From assembly GCA_910588885.1 (NCBI GenBank), contig CAJUSQ010000017.1, forward strand, positions 1-32,534: 32,534 nt of DNA. The letters are read 5' to 3'. The translations under genes and the position numbers were made by a program. Positions within the stretch are counted from its first letter, which is position 1. Each line of letters opens with the position of its first letter. The notes under the pieces were generated by a model. That model did no database searches, was not told the origin of the DNA, and saw only the letters and a list, made by a program, of their open reading frames with translations. This document shows, piece after piece, positions 1 to 9,500 of the stretch. Source of the stretch: an uncultured Lachnospiraceae bacterium (GTDB taxonomy: Bacteria > Bacillota > Clostridia > Lachnospirales > Lachnospiraceae).

Positions 1-111
1 ACTTATCTGACGGCTTAATTGCGGTGCTGTCATACCCAAAGTTCAGAAAGAACCTAAAACCTTCAGGTGCTTTTTTGGTGAAAAAATCCAATCACATCCC
101 AACCTCCAACC
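1..111. other. Intergenic tail at window start, no gene seen
   Basis: No convincing coding sequence is seen. A run of six T at about 71-76 follows a weak GTTC/GAAC hairpin and could be the end of a terminator of a gene lying upstream of the window. The call is weak because the stem is short. Confidence 0.3.
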
Positions 112-120
112 TTTGAAAAC

Positions 121-172
121 TTTACACAGATTTTACAAGAAATCGCTATGCCCTTTACTTATTGGGTATACT
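121..172 (+). promoter_or_regulatory. PhoP/PhoB-box-like direct repeats and promoter of the phosphate operon
   Basis: Two direct repeats TTTACA lie at 121-126 and 132-137, separated by exactly 5 bp, so they recur every 11 bp. This matches the known Bacillus PhoP box form, TT(A/T/C)ACA repeats with about 5 bp between them. A -10-like TATACT follows at 167-172, with no good -35 hexamer, as expected for an activator-dependent promoter. The downstream operon encodes a Na/Pi cotransporter and a two-component system, so phosphate control by its own regulator is the natural inference. Only two clear repeats are visible where four are usual. Confidence 0.55.
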
Positions 173-252
173 ATAAAGACAGTCAAAGGACATCTTCCCT
201 TTGTGAAAAAGAAAACAATCAATACACACTGAAAGATAGCAGGAGGAAACAT

Positions 253-2022
253 ATGGATTTTTTTGGATTTCTATCATTGATTGGAGGGCTTTCCTTATTC
301 CTGTATGGGATGAATGTACTGGGAAGCGGACTGGAACGCATGTCCGGCGGGCGGCTGGAACAGATTTTGGAAAAACTGACGTCGAATCCCTTAAAGGCTG
401 TGCTGCTGGGAGCGGGAGTGACTGCCCTAATACAATCCTCTTCCGCCACAACGGTAATGCTGGTGGGATTTGTAAATTCCGGGATTATGAAGCTCTCCCA
501 GGCCATCGGCATTATTATGGGGGCCAACATCGGTACCACCATTACATCCTGGATTTTAAGCTTATCCGGCCTGGAAGGGGACAGCTTTTTCTTAAAGCTG
601 CTAAAACCAACCTCCTTTTCCCCGGTGCTGGCGCTGATCGGGATTATCTTTTTGATGAGCAAGAAGGGGGAAAAGAAAAAAGAAATCGGTACAATTTTAT
701 TGGGATTCGCCGTACTGATGTTCGGTATGGATGCCATGAGCGCAGCCGTAAAGCCCCTGGCAAATGTGCCGGAATTTACCGGGATTTTGACGAAATTTTC
801 CAATCCCCTGTTGGGAATCCTGGTGGGTGCGCTGCTGACGGCAGTCATTCAAAGCTCTTCCGCCTCTGTGGGAATCCTGCAGGCATTGTCCGTAACCGGG
901 GCGTTTACCTACGGTTCCGTGATTCCGATTATTTTAGGACAGAATATCGGTACCTGTGTAACGGCGCTGCTGTCTGCGGTTGGGGCCAATAAAGGGGCAA
1001 AGCGTACGGCATTTGTACATCTGTATTTTAACGTAATCGGGGCTTCGGTCTTTTTGATCCTGTATTATGTGCTGAATGCGCTGATCGGGTTTGAATTTGT
1101 GGATCAAACCGTAAACGGGGCCGGAATTGCCATGATGCATAGTATTTTTAATATTTTTGCCACATTGATCCTGCTGCCTTTTACCAAGCTGCTGGAAAAG
1201 CTGGCTTATCTGACCCTGCCGGAGGACGAAAAAGAGCGGGCGGCCCAGTCCAGAAGCAGCCAGTTCCCGTTACTGGACAGCCGGTTCTTATCTGCGCCGG
1301 GCTTTGCCATTGAACAGTGTAAGAATCTCACATACAAAATGGCTGAGATTTCCAAGGAAGCCATGATTTCCGCCATGCATCTGTTTGAGCAGTTTTCCCA
1401 GGAAGAAGCGGATAAAGTGGAAGAACTGGAAAATTTAGCAGATAAATATGATGACAAGCTGGGGGCTTATCTGGTACAGTTAAACAGCAGGGACTTGAAC
1501 TATCTGGACAGCCAGAACGTGTCCATGCTGCTCCACAGCATCGGGGATTTGGAACGGATTGCCGACCACGCGGTGAATGTCATGGAGCTGGCGGCGGAAA
1601 TGCATAAGAAGAAGCTGGAATTTTCCGATAAGGCCCGGAAAGAGATGCAGATTTTCGGCGGCGCGGTGGAAAATATCCTGAATCGTTCCGTCCAGGCATT
1701 TTTGGAGAATGATAAAAATCTGGCAATGACGGTAGAGCCCTTGGAGGAAGTGATTGACCAGCTGAATAAGGACGTCAAAAAGCGTCATGTCAAGCGGCTG
1801 CGGAAAGGGAAATGCACGATTGAGCTGGGGCTCCTTCTGTCCGATATTGCTACAAATTACGAGCGTGTTTCTGACCATTGTTCCAACCTGGCGGTCTATA
1901 TGATTCAGAGTGAGGACAGTAACTTTGAAGCCCATGAATACATGAATCATTTAAAGAGTGATACAAAACGGAACTTTGATTTTATGCTGGAAGCTTATAA
2001 GAATCAGTATATGCTGCCCTAA
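253..2022 (+). CDS. Na/Pi cotransporter family protein with C-terminal PhoU-like domain
   Basis: This is an inner-membrane sodium-dependent phosphate importer of the PNaS/NptA family. The 589-residue product starts at ATG 253, six bases after a perfect AGGAGG (241-246); the in-frame ATG at 148 is rejected because it lies in the promoter region. Two inverted-repeat transport modules each carry the family signature QSSS, at residues 61-64 and 199-202, and both are followed by hydrophobic helices. From about residue 380 the protein becomes soluble and helical with two repeats resembling PhoU (for example LGDLERIADHAVN-type segments), the usual C-terminal arrangement. It is followed after 84 bp by a response regulator and a kinase. 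A PhoP-box-like site upstream suggests induction in phosphate limitation. Confidence 0.92.
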   Translation: MDFFGFLSLIGGLSLFLYGMNVLGSGLERMSGGRLEQILEKLTSNPLKAVLLGAGVTALIQSSSATTVMLVGFVNSGIMKLSQAIGIIMGANIGTTITSWILSLSGLEGDSFFLKLLKPTSFSPVLALIGIIFLMSKKGEKKKEIGTILLGFAVLMFGMDAMSAAVKPLANVPEFTGILTKFSNPLLGILVGALLTAVIQSSSASVGILQALSVTGAFTYGSVIPIILGQNIGTCVTALLSAVGANKGAKRTAFVHLYFNVIGASVFLILYYVLNALIGFEFVDQTVNGAGIAMMHSIFNIFATLILLPFTKLLEKLAYLTLPEDEKERAAQSRSSQFPLLDSRFLSAPGFAIEQCKNLTYKMAEISKEAMISAMHLFEQFSQEEADKVEELENLADKYDDKLGAYLVQLNSRDLNYLDSQNVSMLLHSIGDLERIADHAVNVMELAAEMHKKKLEFSDKARKEMQIFGGAVENILNRSVQAFLENDKNLAMTVEPLEEVIDQLNKDVKKRHVKRLRKGKCTIELGLLLSDIATNYERVSDHCSNLAVYMIQSEDSNFEAHEYMNHLKSDTKRNFDFMLEAYKNQYMLP

Positions 2023-2051
2023 GAAGGATTTTTTGAAAATAAATGGGGTTT

Positions 2052-2081
2052 GTTTCCGACAATAGACGGAAACTTATTTTT
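2052..2081 (+). terminator. Attenuator-like terminator between transporter and response regulator
   Basis: A 7-bp stem, GTTTCCG (2052-2058) with CGGAAAC (2067-2073), has an 8-base loop and is followed directly by TTATTTTT. It sits in the 84-bp gap before the response regulator. It would allow more transporter than regulator mRNA from one promoter. Partial read-through is inferred, since no separate promoter for the regulator is evident. Confidence 0.6.
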
Positions 2082-2106
2082 GAAAAAAGAGAACAGGAGG
2101 AACGAT

Positions 2107-2781
2107 ATGCCGCTGATCGGTATTGTAGAAGATGATGTAAATATCCGGGAAATTCAGCGTTATGCATTGAAAAACAGCGGTTTTGATGTGGTGGAATTCC
2201 AGTGCGGCAAGGAATTGTATCAGGGGATGGAGCAACGGATGCCGGATCTGATCCTGCTGGATATTATGCTGCCAAACGAAGACGGGCTGGATATTCTGAC
2301 AGCCCTGCGGCGAAACCCCTCCACCAAAAATATTCCCATCATTATGGTTACGGCCAAAACCACGGAACTGGATAAAGTAAAAGGGCTGGATCTGGGGGCG
2401 GACGACTATATGACGAAGCCCTTCGGGGTCATGGAGCTGATTTCCCGGGTCAAGGCGCTGCTGCGCCGGACAGGCGGTGAAAAAGAGGCGGCAGTGCTAA
2501 CCAACGGCCAGATCGTGCTGGATACGGAAAAACGTACCGTATTGGCGGAAGGCAGAAGCTGTGAGCTGACCTACAAGGAATTTGAGCTGCTGAAAATGCT
2601 GCTGCTGAACCGCGGAATTGTATTAAGCCGTGATAAAATTATGAATCAGGTCTGGGGATTTGATTATGAGGGAGAGAGCCGTACCGTGGATATGCATATC
2701 CGTACCTTGCGTCAGAAGCTGGGGGAAGCCGGAAGCGCCATCAAAACGGTTCGAAATGTGGGCTATTCCATGAAAAATTAG
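2107..2781 (+). CDS. OmpR/PhoB-family response regulator (PhoP-like)
   Basis: This is a 224-residue DNA-binding response regulator. The start is ATG 2107, preceded by AGGAGG at 2095-2100; an upstream ATG at 2050 lies in the terminator and is not used. The receiver domain (about 1-118) shows the acidic pair E8/D9-D10, phosphoacceptor D52 in LLDIMLP, T82 and K104 in TKPFG. A winged-helix Trans_reg_C domain follows from about 130, with the typical end RTVRNVGYSM. The partner kinase gene begins 59 bp downstream. The location behind a phosphate transporter and a PhoP-box-like site supports a PhoP/PhoB role, but the ligand is inferred from context only. Confidence 0.9.
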   Translation: MPLIGIVEDDVNIREIQRYALKNSGFDVVEFQCGKELYQGMEQRMPDLILLDIMLPNEDGLDILTALRRNPSTKNIPIIMVTAKTTELDKVKGLDLGADDYMTKPFGVMELISRVKALLRRTGGEKEAAVLTNGQIVLDTEKRTVLAEGRSCELTYKEFELLKMLLLNRGIVLSRDKIMNQVWGFDYEGESRTVDMHIRTLRQKLGEAGSAIKTVRNVGYSMKN

Positions 2782-2840
2782 TATTATCAGGAATATAGAA
2801 TATTTTTTGAAAAACCGGAATCAACAGGAAAAAGGAAATC

Positions 2841-4313
2841 ATGCGGCGAAACGCAAGAAAGTGGAGGAAAGGGTTCAAAAGGATGGGACAGAACAACAGT
2901 ATGCAAAAACGGATTCATCTCCAGTTTGGATTAATCGCATTTTTCGCCATAATAGTTACAGCGGTCAGCGCTATGCTGCTTTTTTCCACCCTGTTAAAAA
3001 GCCAGGTCTATGATGATTTAAAGACGTATGGCCATGTGATTGCAAATGAAATGGAGCTTATGGACGGTCTTGACTGTCTGGAGGAAAGCGATTATGACCC
3101 CAAGGAGGACGGTCTTCGGATCACCCTGCTGGATTCCTCGGGCAAGGTAATCCTGGATACCCTGGCGGATGAAAGCAGTATGGATAACCACTTAAGCAGG
3201 CTGGAAATTGTGAAAGCGTTAAAATATGGGGAAGGAACATCGGTTCGAACCTCCAACACCATTGCGGTACATACGTTGTACTATGCGTTTCAGCTTTCCG
3301 ACGGGAGAATTCTAAGAGTGGGAAAGGATTCGGACCGTATTTTCCACTTGTTCCGAAATACGGTGTTGCTGGCAGTTGTGCTGTCCCTGCTGATCCTTTC
3401 GGTATGCCTGCTTTTGTCCCACTTGCTGACAAAACGATTGCTGGCCCCGATCCGGCGTCTGGCTGCCCATCCCGACGACATTTATTCGGTCAAAATGAGC
3501 AGCCGCTCAAATCCAGGCATGAGACATCCGGATGACCAAAATTCCAACAAAACCGATCCCTGCCCGGAGGATCCGGAACGCATTTACAGCGAAATCCAAC
3601 CTTTTGTCCGTACAATCCGGGAACAGCACATCAATATTTTGAATCATGCCAGAATGCGCCAGGAATTTACGGCAAATGTGTCCCATGAGCTGAAAACGCC
3701 GCTGACGGCTATCTCCGGATATGCCGAGCTGATCGGAAGCGGTATGGCAGATGAAAAGGATACACGGCATTTTGCCAATGAAATATACCGCAGCTCCGAC
3801 CGGCTTCTGACCCTGATTAACGATATTATGCGGTTATCGGAATTGGATGAAAATGAACATACATTCGAAATGGAATACGTGGATTTGTATGCAGCGGCCC
3901 AGGGCTGCCTGGATATGATGGAGCTGCAGGCAGAAAAGCAGGATGTTGCCCTGCATTTGGAGGGAGAACACGCCCGAATCATTGCCAATAAGACCTTAAT
4001 CGACGAGCTGCTCTATAATCTTTGCAGCAACGGGGTTCGTTACAATATCCGGGGCGGCAGTGTTGCCGTATCCGTGAAGCCGAAGGACGGCAAAGTACTT
4101 TTAGTTGTGAAGGATACGGGCATCGGGATTCCCAGGGAACATCAAGAACGGGTGTTCGAACGATTTTACCGGGTGGATCAAGGCCGCTCCAAACAAAATG
4201 GGGGTACCGGCCTGGGGCTTGCGATTGTAAAGCATATCGTAGCTCAGCACAACGCAAGGATAGAGCTGGAAAGCGAACCGGGAAAAGGGACGGAGATTCA
4301 AATCTGGTTTTGA
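2841..4313 (+). CDS. Sensor histidine kinase (PhoR-like)
   Basis: This is a 490-residue membrane histidine kinase. Transmembrane segments lie at about 30-52 and 173-197 and flank an extracytoplasmic sensor of about 120 residues. The HisKA box has H282 in SHELKTPLT, followed by N-box NLCSNGVRYN, G1 DTGIGIP and G2 GGTGLGL, all intact. No PAS domain is obvious; the linker after the second helix is poorly conserved and Pro/Asp/Asn-rich. The start is uncertain: ATG 2841 has a short GGA four bases upstream, while ATG 2883 is preceded by GGAGG at 2863-2867. It presumably phosphorylates the adjacent regulator. The stop codon is inside a perfect 19-bp stem-loop. Confidence 0.9.
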   Translation: MRRNARKWRKGFKRMGQNNSMQKRIHLQFGLIAFFAIIVTAVSAMLLFSTLLKSQVYDDLKTYGHVIANEMELMDGLDCLEESDYDPKEDGLRITLLDSSGKVILDTLADESSMDNHLSRLEIVKALKYGEGTSVRTSNTIAVHTLYYAFQLSDGRILRVGKDSDRIFHLFRNTVLLAVVLSLLILSVCLLLSHLLTKRLLAPIRRLAAHPDDIYSVKMSSRSNPGMRHPDDQNSNKTDPCPEDPERIYSEIQPFVRTIREQHINILNHARMRQEFTANVSHELKTPLTAISGYAELIGSGMADEKDTRHFANEIYRSSDRLLTLINDIMRLSELDENEHTFEMEYVDLYAAAQGCLDMMELQAEKQDVALHLEGEHARIIANKTLIDELLYNLCSNGVRYNIRGGSVAVSVKPKDGKVLLVVKDTGIGIPREHQERVFERFYRVDQGRSKQNGGTGLGLAIVKHIVAQHNARIELESEPGKGTEIQIWF

Positions 4314-4327
4314 ATCTCCGTCCCTTT
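4284..4327. terminator. Perfect 19-bp stem-loop overlapping the kinase stop codon
   Basis: The arms 4284-4302 and 4309-4327 are perfectly complementary, with a 6-base loop TCTGGT. The TGA stop of the kinase is at 4311-4313, inside the right arm. Arms begin and end with AAA/TTT, so the hairpin could act in both directions between these convergent genes (the aminotransferase ends at 4363 on the other strand). There is no long T tract, so terminator efficiency is uncertain; a stabilising 3' hairpin is an alternative. Confidence 0.6.
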
Positions 4328-4362
4328 GGAGTTTAAGCAACTGTCGTTGTTTGGATCCTTCC

Positions 4363-5565
4363 TTAAGAATCAATTTCCCCGTTTTCATAGCGCTCTTTTA
4401 AATGCCGGAAGGCCGGAAGGCTGGCTTTCGCCACTTTGAAGGGCACACAATAAGAAATCCGGACCCATCCGGGGCCGTAGAACGCAGAACCGGGCGCCAT
4501 AATGATCCTTTCCTTCTTGGCCTCCTGGCAGAATCTGGAATCATCCTCTTCCAGGGCTTTAACGAAGAGATAGAAAGCCCCATCCGGATGAATGCATTCG
4601 TAGCCCATTCCGGTAAGCCCTTCGTAGAGGACATCCCGGGTTTTTTCATAAATGCTGATATCTACGGAAGCATCCACACATTTCAGCAGCATTTTCTGCT
4701 GGAGGGAAGGAGCGTTTACATAGCCCAAATACCGAATGGAGGCCGTAGCCGTGGCCACAATTTCCTCGAAACCGTCTATCGTCTGTTCCATTGCGATATA
4801 GCCGATCCGTTCTCCCGGAATGGATAAGGTTTTGCTGTAAGAATATACTACAATTGTATTTTTATAATAATGAGTCAGATAAGGGACCGGAATACCGTTG
4901 TAAGCCAGGTTCCGGTAAGGTTCATCGGAAATTAAATAAATGGGGTGGCCGTATTCCTGCTCCTTCCGCTTTAGGATTTCGGCAACCTTTTGAATGGATT
5001 CTTCCGAGTAAACAGCCCCGGTGGGATTGTTGGGGGTGTTGATTAGCACAAATTTCGTGTTCGGGGAAAAGGCCGCTTCAAAGGTATCCGGATTCGGCTG
5101 CAGCGTCTTCTGGTCGCAGAGGGCCGGAACCAGCTTTCCGTAAAAGGATTCCACATAGCTTTTATATTCCCAAAAATAGGGGGCAAAGGTAATTACCTCA
5201 TCATCCCGATCCAGAAACGTGTTGCAGAGAATGGCAATGGCAGAAGCCGCACCGCTGGTCATAAGGATACCGTCCATGGTATAGCCGGTCTTGTATTTTT
5301 TATTCAGATATTCCGCTACATGGGTGCGGACATCGGGGTGCCCCACATTAGCCGGATAGCCGTGAAGGGTTAAAGGATCCTCCGAATCCAATATTTCCTT
5401 CATCGCTTCGTTTACAATGGCAGGCGGCGCCACGCTGGGATTGCCGATACTGAAATTAAATATATTTTCCTTTCCATAAACAGCGGCCAGTTTTTTCCCT
5501 TCCTCGAAAATATCCCGGATACAGATGGCGCTTTCTAAAGATTGTTGCATACGTTTCGAAACCAT
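4363..5565 (-). CDS. PLP-dependent class I/II aminotransferase
   Basis: This is a 400-residue fold-type I aminotransferase of the aspartate aminotransferase family. The visible signature elements are NTPNNPTG at about 176-183, DEPYR at about 214-218, the PLP lysine K245 in SYSKTLS and arginine R253 in GERIGY. The N-terminal GNPS region is also typical. The start ATG 5565 has AGGAGG close upstream. Substrate is not evident from sequence. A promoter with an extended -10 lies between it and the sortase gene, so it is probably transcribed on its own as well as by read-through from the surface protein operon. Confidence 0.9.
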   Translation of the reverse strand: MVSKRMQQSLESAICIRDIFEEGKKLAAVYGKENIFNFSIGNPSVAPPAIVNEAMKEILDSEDPLTLHGYPANVGHPDVRTHVAEYLNKKYKTGYTMDGILMTSGAASAIAILCNTFLDRDDEVITFAPYFWEYKSYVESFYGKLVPALCDQKTLQPNPDTFEAAFSPNTKFVLINTPNNPTGAVYSEESIQKVAEILKRKEQEYGHPIYLISDEPYRNLAYNGIPVPYLTHYYKNTIVVYSYSKTLSIPGERIGYIAMEQTIDGFEEIVATATASIRYLGYVNAPSLQQKMLLKCVDASVDISIYEKTRDVLYEGLTGMGYECIHPDGAFYLFVKALEEDDSRFCQEAKKERIIMAPGSAFYGPGWVRISYCVPFKVAKASLPAFRHLKERYENGEIDS

Positions 5566-5671
5566 GTTTTCATCCTCCTGGTCAATAAATTCTACCGGTT
5601 CAAAAATACCGGATCTTATCCTGATCTTGGACCTAAGCCTGTTTTACTTTATAACGTTAAAGTCTTAAAAT

Positions 5672-5699
5672 ATTATAGCATAAAATGAAAATTTGTCCA
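5672..5699 (-). promoter_or_regulatory. Sigma-A-type promoter of the aminotransferase
   Basis: On the minus strand TGGACA (5699-5694) is followed after 16 bp by TATAAT (5677-5672), with an extended -10 TGC just before it. The leader to the ATG is about 100 bases and contains a small CCGGT/ACCGG hairpin (5595-5612). Confidence 0.7.
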
Positions 5700-5706
5700 G
5701 CAAAAA

Positions 5707-6528
5707 CTACGGGATTCTTTTTGCGACCACCACAAACCTGCCGTCGTCCGTATGGTAGGAACAGGTGGAAAGGGTGAGGAATGTATCCCCGAAAGCAGCC
5801 GTTACGCCGGTATCGTAAAAAGATAATTTTTTAATATTTTCATAAAAATATAAAAAATCTTCCTCGGTATCCGCCTGATAAAATTCGTAATACTTGAAGG
5901 CGGAAGGGTCTTTGGAAGGCTGCGGCTGATTTCCCAGGTCTTCCGGAAAAACCTTTGCCTGAAAAGCAGCGATTACTTCATAGCTGCGTTCCTCATAAAG
6001 GGTGTCGAAGGAAATAACCGGGTGTTCCCGGCAAAAATCTTCCGATTGATAAGCATCCAGTTCTCCGAACATGGAGCCGTCCTTCATATTGTGTCCGTAA
6101 ATAATAAAATTAGTGCCCGGTGTGTGGAGATCTGCGGTGTTCCGAACAAAAAGACATCCATATTTGTCGTTTTGTCGATAAAAGTCATGAGAAAGATAGT
6201 ATTCGTCGTCTTCACATTTCATTACAGGATTATTTATATTTGTTCCTTCAATGAAGAGCCATCCCGCCAGGTCAGAATTTTCCGAATACAACGTCTGAAA
6301 TTTGTCCAGGATTTCTCCCTTGCCCGAAGAAGTACCGGAAGTCCCATTACCGGAAGATTTGAGTTCGGGGCCCGCATCTTCCGGATGGGGCCCCGCATTT
6401 CTTAAAGCTTTTTGCTGTTTTTCGTGCTGCATAGAAGTAAAATGAAACCGAAGTACCGGAATCAAACAAACAAAAATAATCAGTAGTAATAAAATCCTTA
6501 GCGGGCGGAAAGTCCGTTTAGGTTCCAA
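5707..6528 (-). CDS. Class B sortase
   Basis: This is a membrane-anchored cysteine transpeptidase that joins surface proteins to the cell wall. Counting from the TTG start at 6528, an N-terminal membrane helix (about 12-28) is followed by a Ser/Gly/Pro-rich linker and the sortase domain with H146 (IYGHNMKDG), C256 (TLSTCSYH) and R264 (GRFVVVAKR), the complete catalytic triad in class B context. I chose TTG 6528 because GGGAGG ends seven bases upstream; an in-frame ATG at 6543 (278 residues) has no ribosome site. Either way the gene begins inside the 3' end of the surface protein gene (31 or 46 bp overlap), implying translational coupling. That protein carries an EPRTG motif and is the likely substrate. 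Confidence 0.9.
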   Translation of the reverse strand: MEPKRTFRPLRILLLLIIFVCLIPVLRFHFTSMQHEKQQKALRNAGPHPEDAGPELKSSGNGTSGTSSGKGEILDKFQTLYSENSDLAGWLFIEGTNINNPVMKCEDDEYYLSHDFYRQNDKYGCLFVRNTADLHTPGTNFIIYGHNMKDGSMFGELDAYQSEDFCREHPVISFDTLYEERSYEVIAAFQAKVFPEDLGNQPQPSKDPSAFKYYEFYQADTEEDFLYFYENIKKLSFYDTGVTAAFGDTFLTLSTCSYHTDDGRFVVVAKRIP

Positions 6529-9500
6529 AATCCAACCTCCCATTCGTTGTATTTACCAATGCTGTGATAGTACGCCAATAAGCAGAAAATGGCGATCAGT
6601 GCAGGCACCTTTCGGAAGCGGCTTCCGTTGTTCGCCCAGCGTACCAGCCGGGAAACCAGTTGGTTCTTTTTCCGTTCCGTCATATTAAGCCCATCTGTAA
6701 AATACAGCAGCAGATAGGAAAAACCTGCGATCATGGATATCGTAGCATATATTTCCACATGGGTCAATTCTCCCGTTCTTGGTTCCCGGGGAAGGTTTTT
6801 GGAATCTGTAAACGTGGGGTCGATCATTCCCGGGGCATCGTTTCCGGTAGATGCCGGATAATCGAAGTCGTTATAAATGCCGGGTTTTCCCGGATTCCAA
6901 TTATCCGGAAGCTGGTTGCCGGACCCTCCTAAGCCGCCATCCGGGCCGCCGGGGGAGCTGCCATCCGAGCCGCCGGGTGTACCGGGAACACCTGGTTCCG
7001 GCTGCCGGATGTTGACGGTAATCTGCCGGGTATTTTCGTTTCCGGCATTGTCAATTGCGGTTACCGTCAAGGTATGGGCCCCTTCTCCCGAAAGATCTAC
7101 GGTAAAGGAGTAGGATTCCAGGATTTCCTTGGTGAACAATTCCTCCGGGAAAGCGGTTTCCTGTTCGTCAACCCAGTAAGAAATCTGTCCGATACCGCCG
7201 GAAAGATTGCCATTCCAGTCATCCGCAACCGATACGTCAATGGAAGTGGTCCCTTCGGTCAGCCCGCCGCTTACTGCGGAAAAATTGATTTCCGGCGCAT
7301 TGTCTTCTACGATAATACCGCCGTCTTCGGCAGTCAGTATTTTCCGAGGGGAAACATTGCCGTTGTTATCGGTACAGGTCATGGCAATGGCGCCTTTGAA
7401 TTCCTCATCAACGGTAAATTGTGCGGCGGTTTGCCCGTCTATAATCCGAATCCGTATTTTCTGAGCATCCGGTGTAACATTTGTATCATCGTGAATGGTT
7501 GTAATAAGGGCATTCCCTGTTTTTTCTGTTCCGTTTTCCGGTATTAAAATATAATTTGCTTCCCGGATACCGCTGCCGGATTCCGCAATAGGAACGGTAA
7601 TGGTTACTCCTTTTTTTCGGATAATCCAATGGAAAAGCCCTTTGTAGCCAGAGGAGATTTTAGCTTCTCCCAGAACCGGGGCGGTCAAATCCTCCCACTT
7701 TGCGTAAAGCGTAACCTTGGTATCCATAGTATTGTTTTCTACGGTCTGGCCGAAGTCCCATTGATTGCCTTCGGTTCCCTCAGCATCCAAATACCAGCCC
7801 ATAAAGTTATAACCATCCTTGAAGGGATCGGCGGGTTTCTGTAAAAAGCTGCCTTGACGCAGCGACTGGGAATCCGGTATGTCGCCGGAACCGCCGTTTA
7901 AGTCAAACTCCACATCCACCACATAGCGGTCGTAGTACAGGCATAATACAAGGGAGTCGTCATCTTTGATAACGCCGGATATCACACGTGAGGGATGGGT
8001 GGTGTTTTCAATAAAACCGTCAATGGCCTTGGGGCTTGCAGTAGCTTCTTTACCGATCGTACCCCGGAAACGCTGGGTTTCTTGATCGGATTTCGTGTAT
8101 CCTTCCCCTTCCGCATCCTGCAGGTAATGCTCTACATGATAAGCCGCACTGTTGGGAAGATACCAGATGGCGTAGAGGGTTAAATCGGAATCCAGATTCT
8201 TGAGGGTTCCGGGAGTAATGGATTCTCCCAATTCGTCCGGTCTTGTGTTCCATCCTTCAAACGAAGCTCCCGTATCCGGGTCGTTTGTAAGGGGGGCTGC
8301 GATGGGAAACAGTTGTTCATTCTTTAATACTGAATTATCATTTACTTTAGCATAGAAGGTTTTTGTGTCGGCTGCCGGAGCAGTTCCAATGCCGTTAGCG
8401 TCGTAGGTCAGGGTAACTTTTTTTTCATAGACGCCATATAAGGTTAGGTCTGCGTCTAGCTCCACTGTTTCACCGATTTGATAGTCGATATCGTATCCGG
8501 TTGGACTTTTGCTCCAGCCGACGGGTGTCCAGCCTTCCATAGCTTCGGGCGCGGGCAGTGGGTAGGCTGCTTCGGCCAGATTGCTGGTAGTCAAAGAAAC
8601 TGTGTCTGCCTGTCCCGCCTGGCCGGAGTAGAGGGTCAGAGTGACGGGTTTGGTAAACAGGGCATATAAAGAGTAACCCTTTTGGGGATTTAAAGAAAGA
8701 TCCTCTGCAGGCTGAAAGGTGTCACCAGGCTGGCATGTTGCTCCGGATCCGTCCGGGCTGGTGTTCCAGCCAGCAAAAGTATAGCCGACGGGGGCATTGG
8801 GGGCTTCTCTTATCGTATATATGGGAGGTGCGTGCTCTATCTCAGTTGGATGGACTAAAATATAATACTGGTCTACATAGACTCCGAGAGATGAACCGCC
8901 TGGGACTGTATAATAATCCAGTGAAATTTCTGTACGATAGAGGCCATAATATTTTGTATTATCTGTTAAGGAAAGTATATCACCTTCCGGGTTAGCGTGA
9001 ATGCGTTCATGAATCCAATCTTCGTAAGTATCTGCTAACCATCCGGACGCTGTCCATCCGTCGATTGTTTTTAACGACGGGGCAGTATATTTTCCGGTAC
9101 CAAAATCGGGATCTGGAATAAATGCCTCAAAGGGTCCTTCTTTTTCATTATGTCCGGAATAAAATTCGGCCATATAATAGCCTGACCGCGGAACAACATC
9201 TTTTCCGGCCGTATTATCGGAAAGAGAATTTTCGGTATGATTCCCTACATCAGAAGGATCCTCAGAATCCTTCCCGGTGTCTGAATCGAAACCATCGGAA
9301 TCCTCAGAAGCGTCGGAATCAGGATCCGTGTCTACCTGGGAATCCGGCATGGATGAATCATTTGTATCACCGTTAGAATTCTCCGGATTCCCTGTATTCT
9401 CCGAATCATCCGAAGAAGCATTTTCACCGGCAGGGGTATCCTTATTTTCAGAATCCGTTTCCACAGACAGATTCGATCCGTTATCGGATTCAATCTCATC

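Noticed and set aside
148..252. N-terminal extension of the Na/Pi cotransporter
   Set aside because: It would cover the -10 region, and a perfect AGGAGG precedes the ATG at 253, where family similarity begins.
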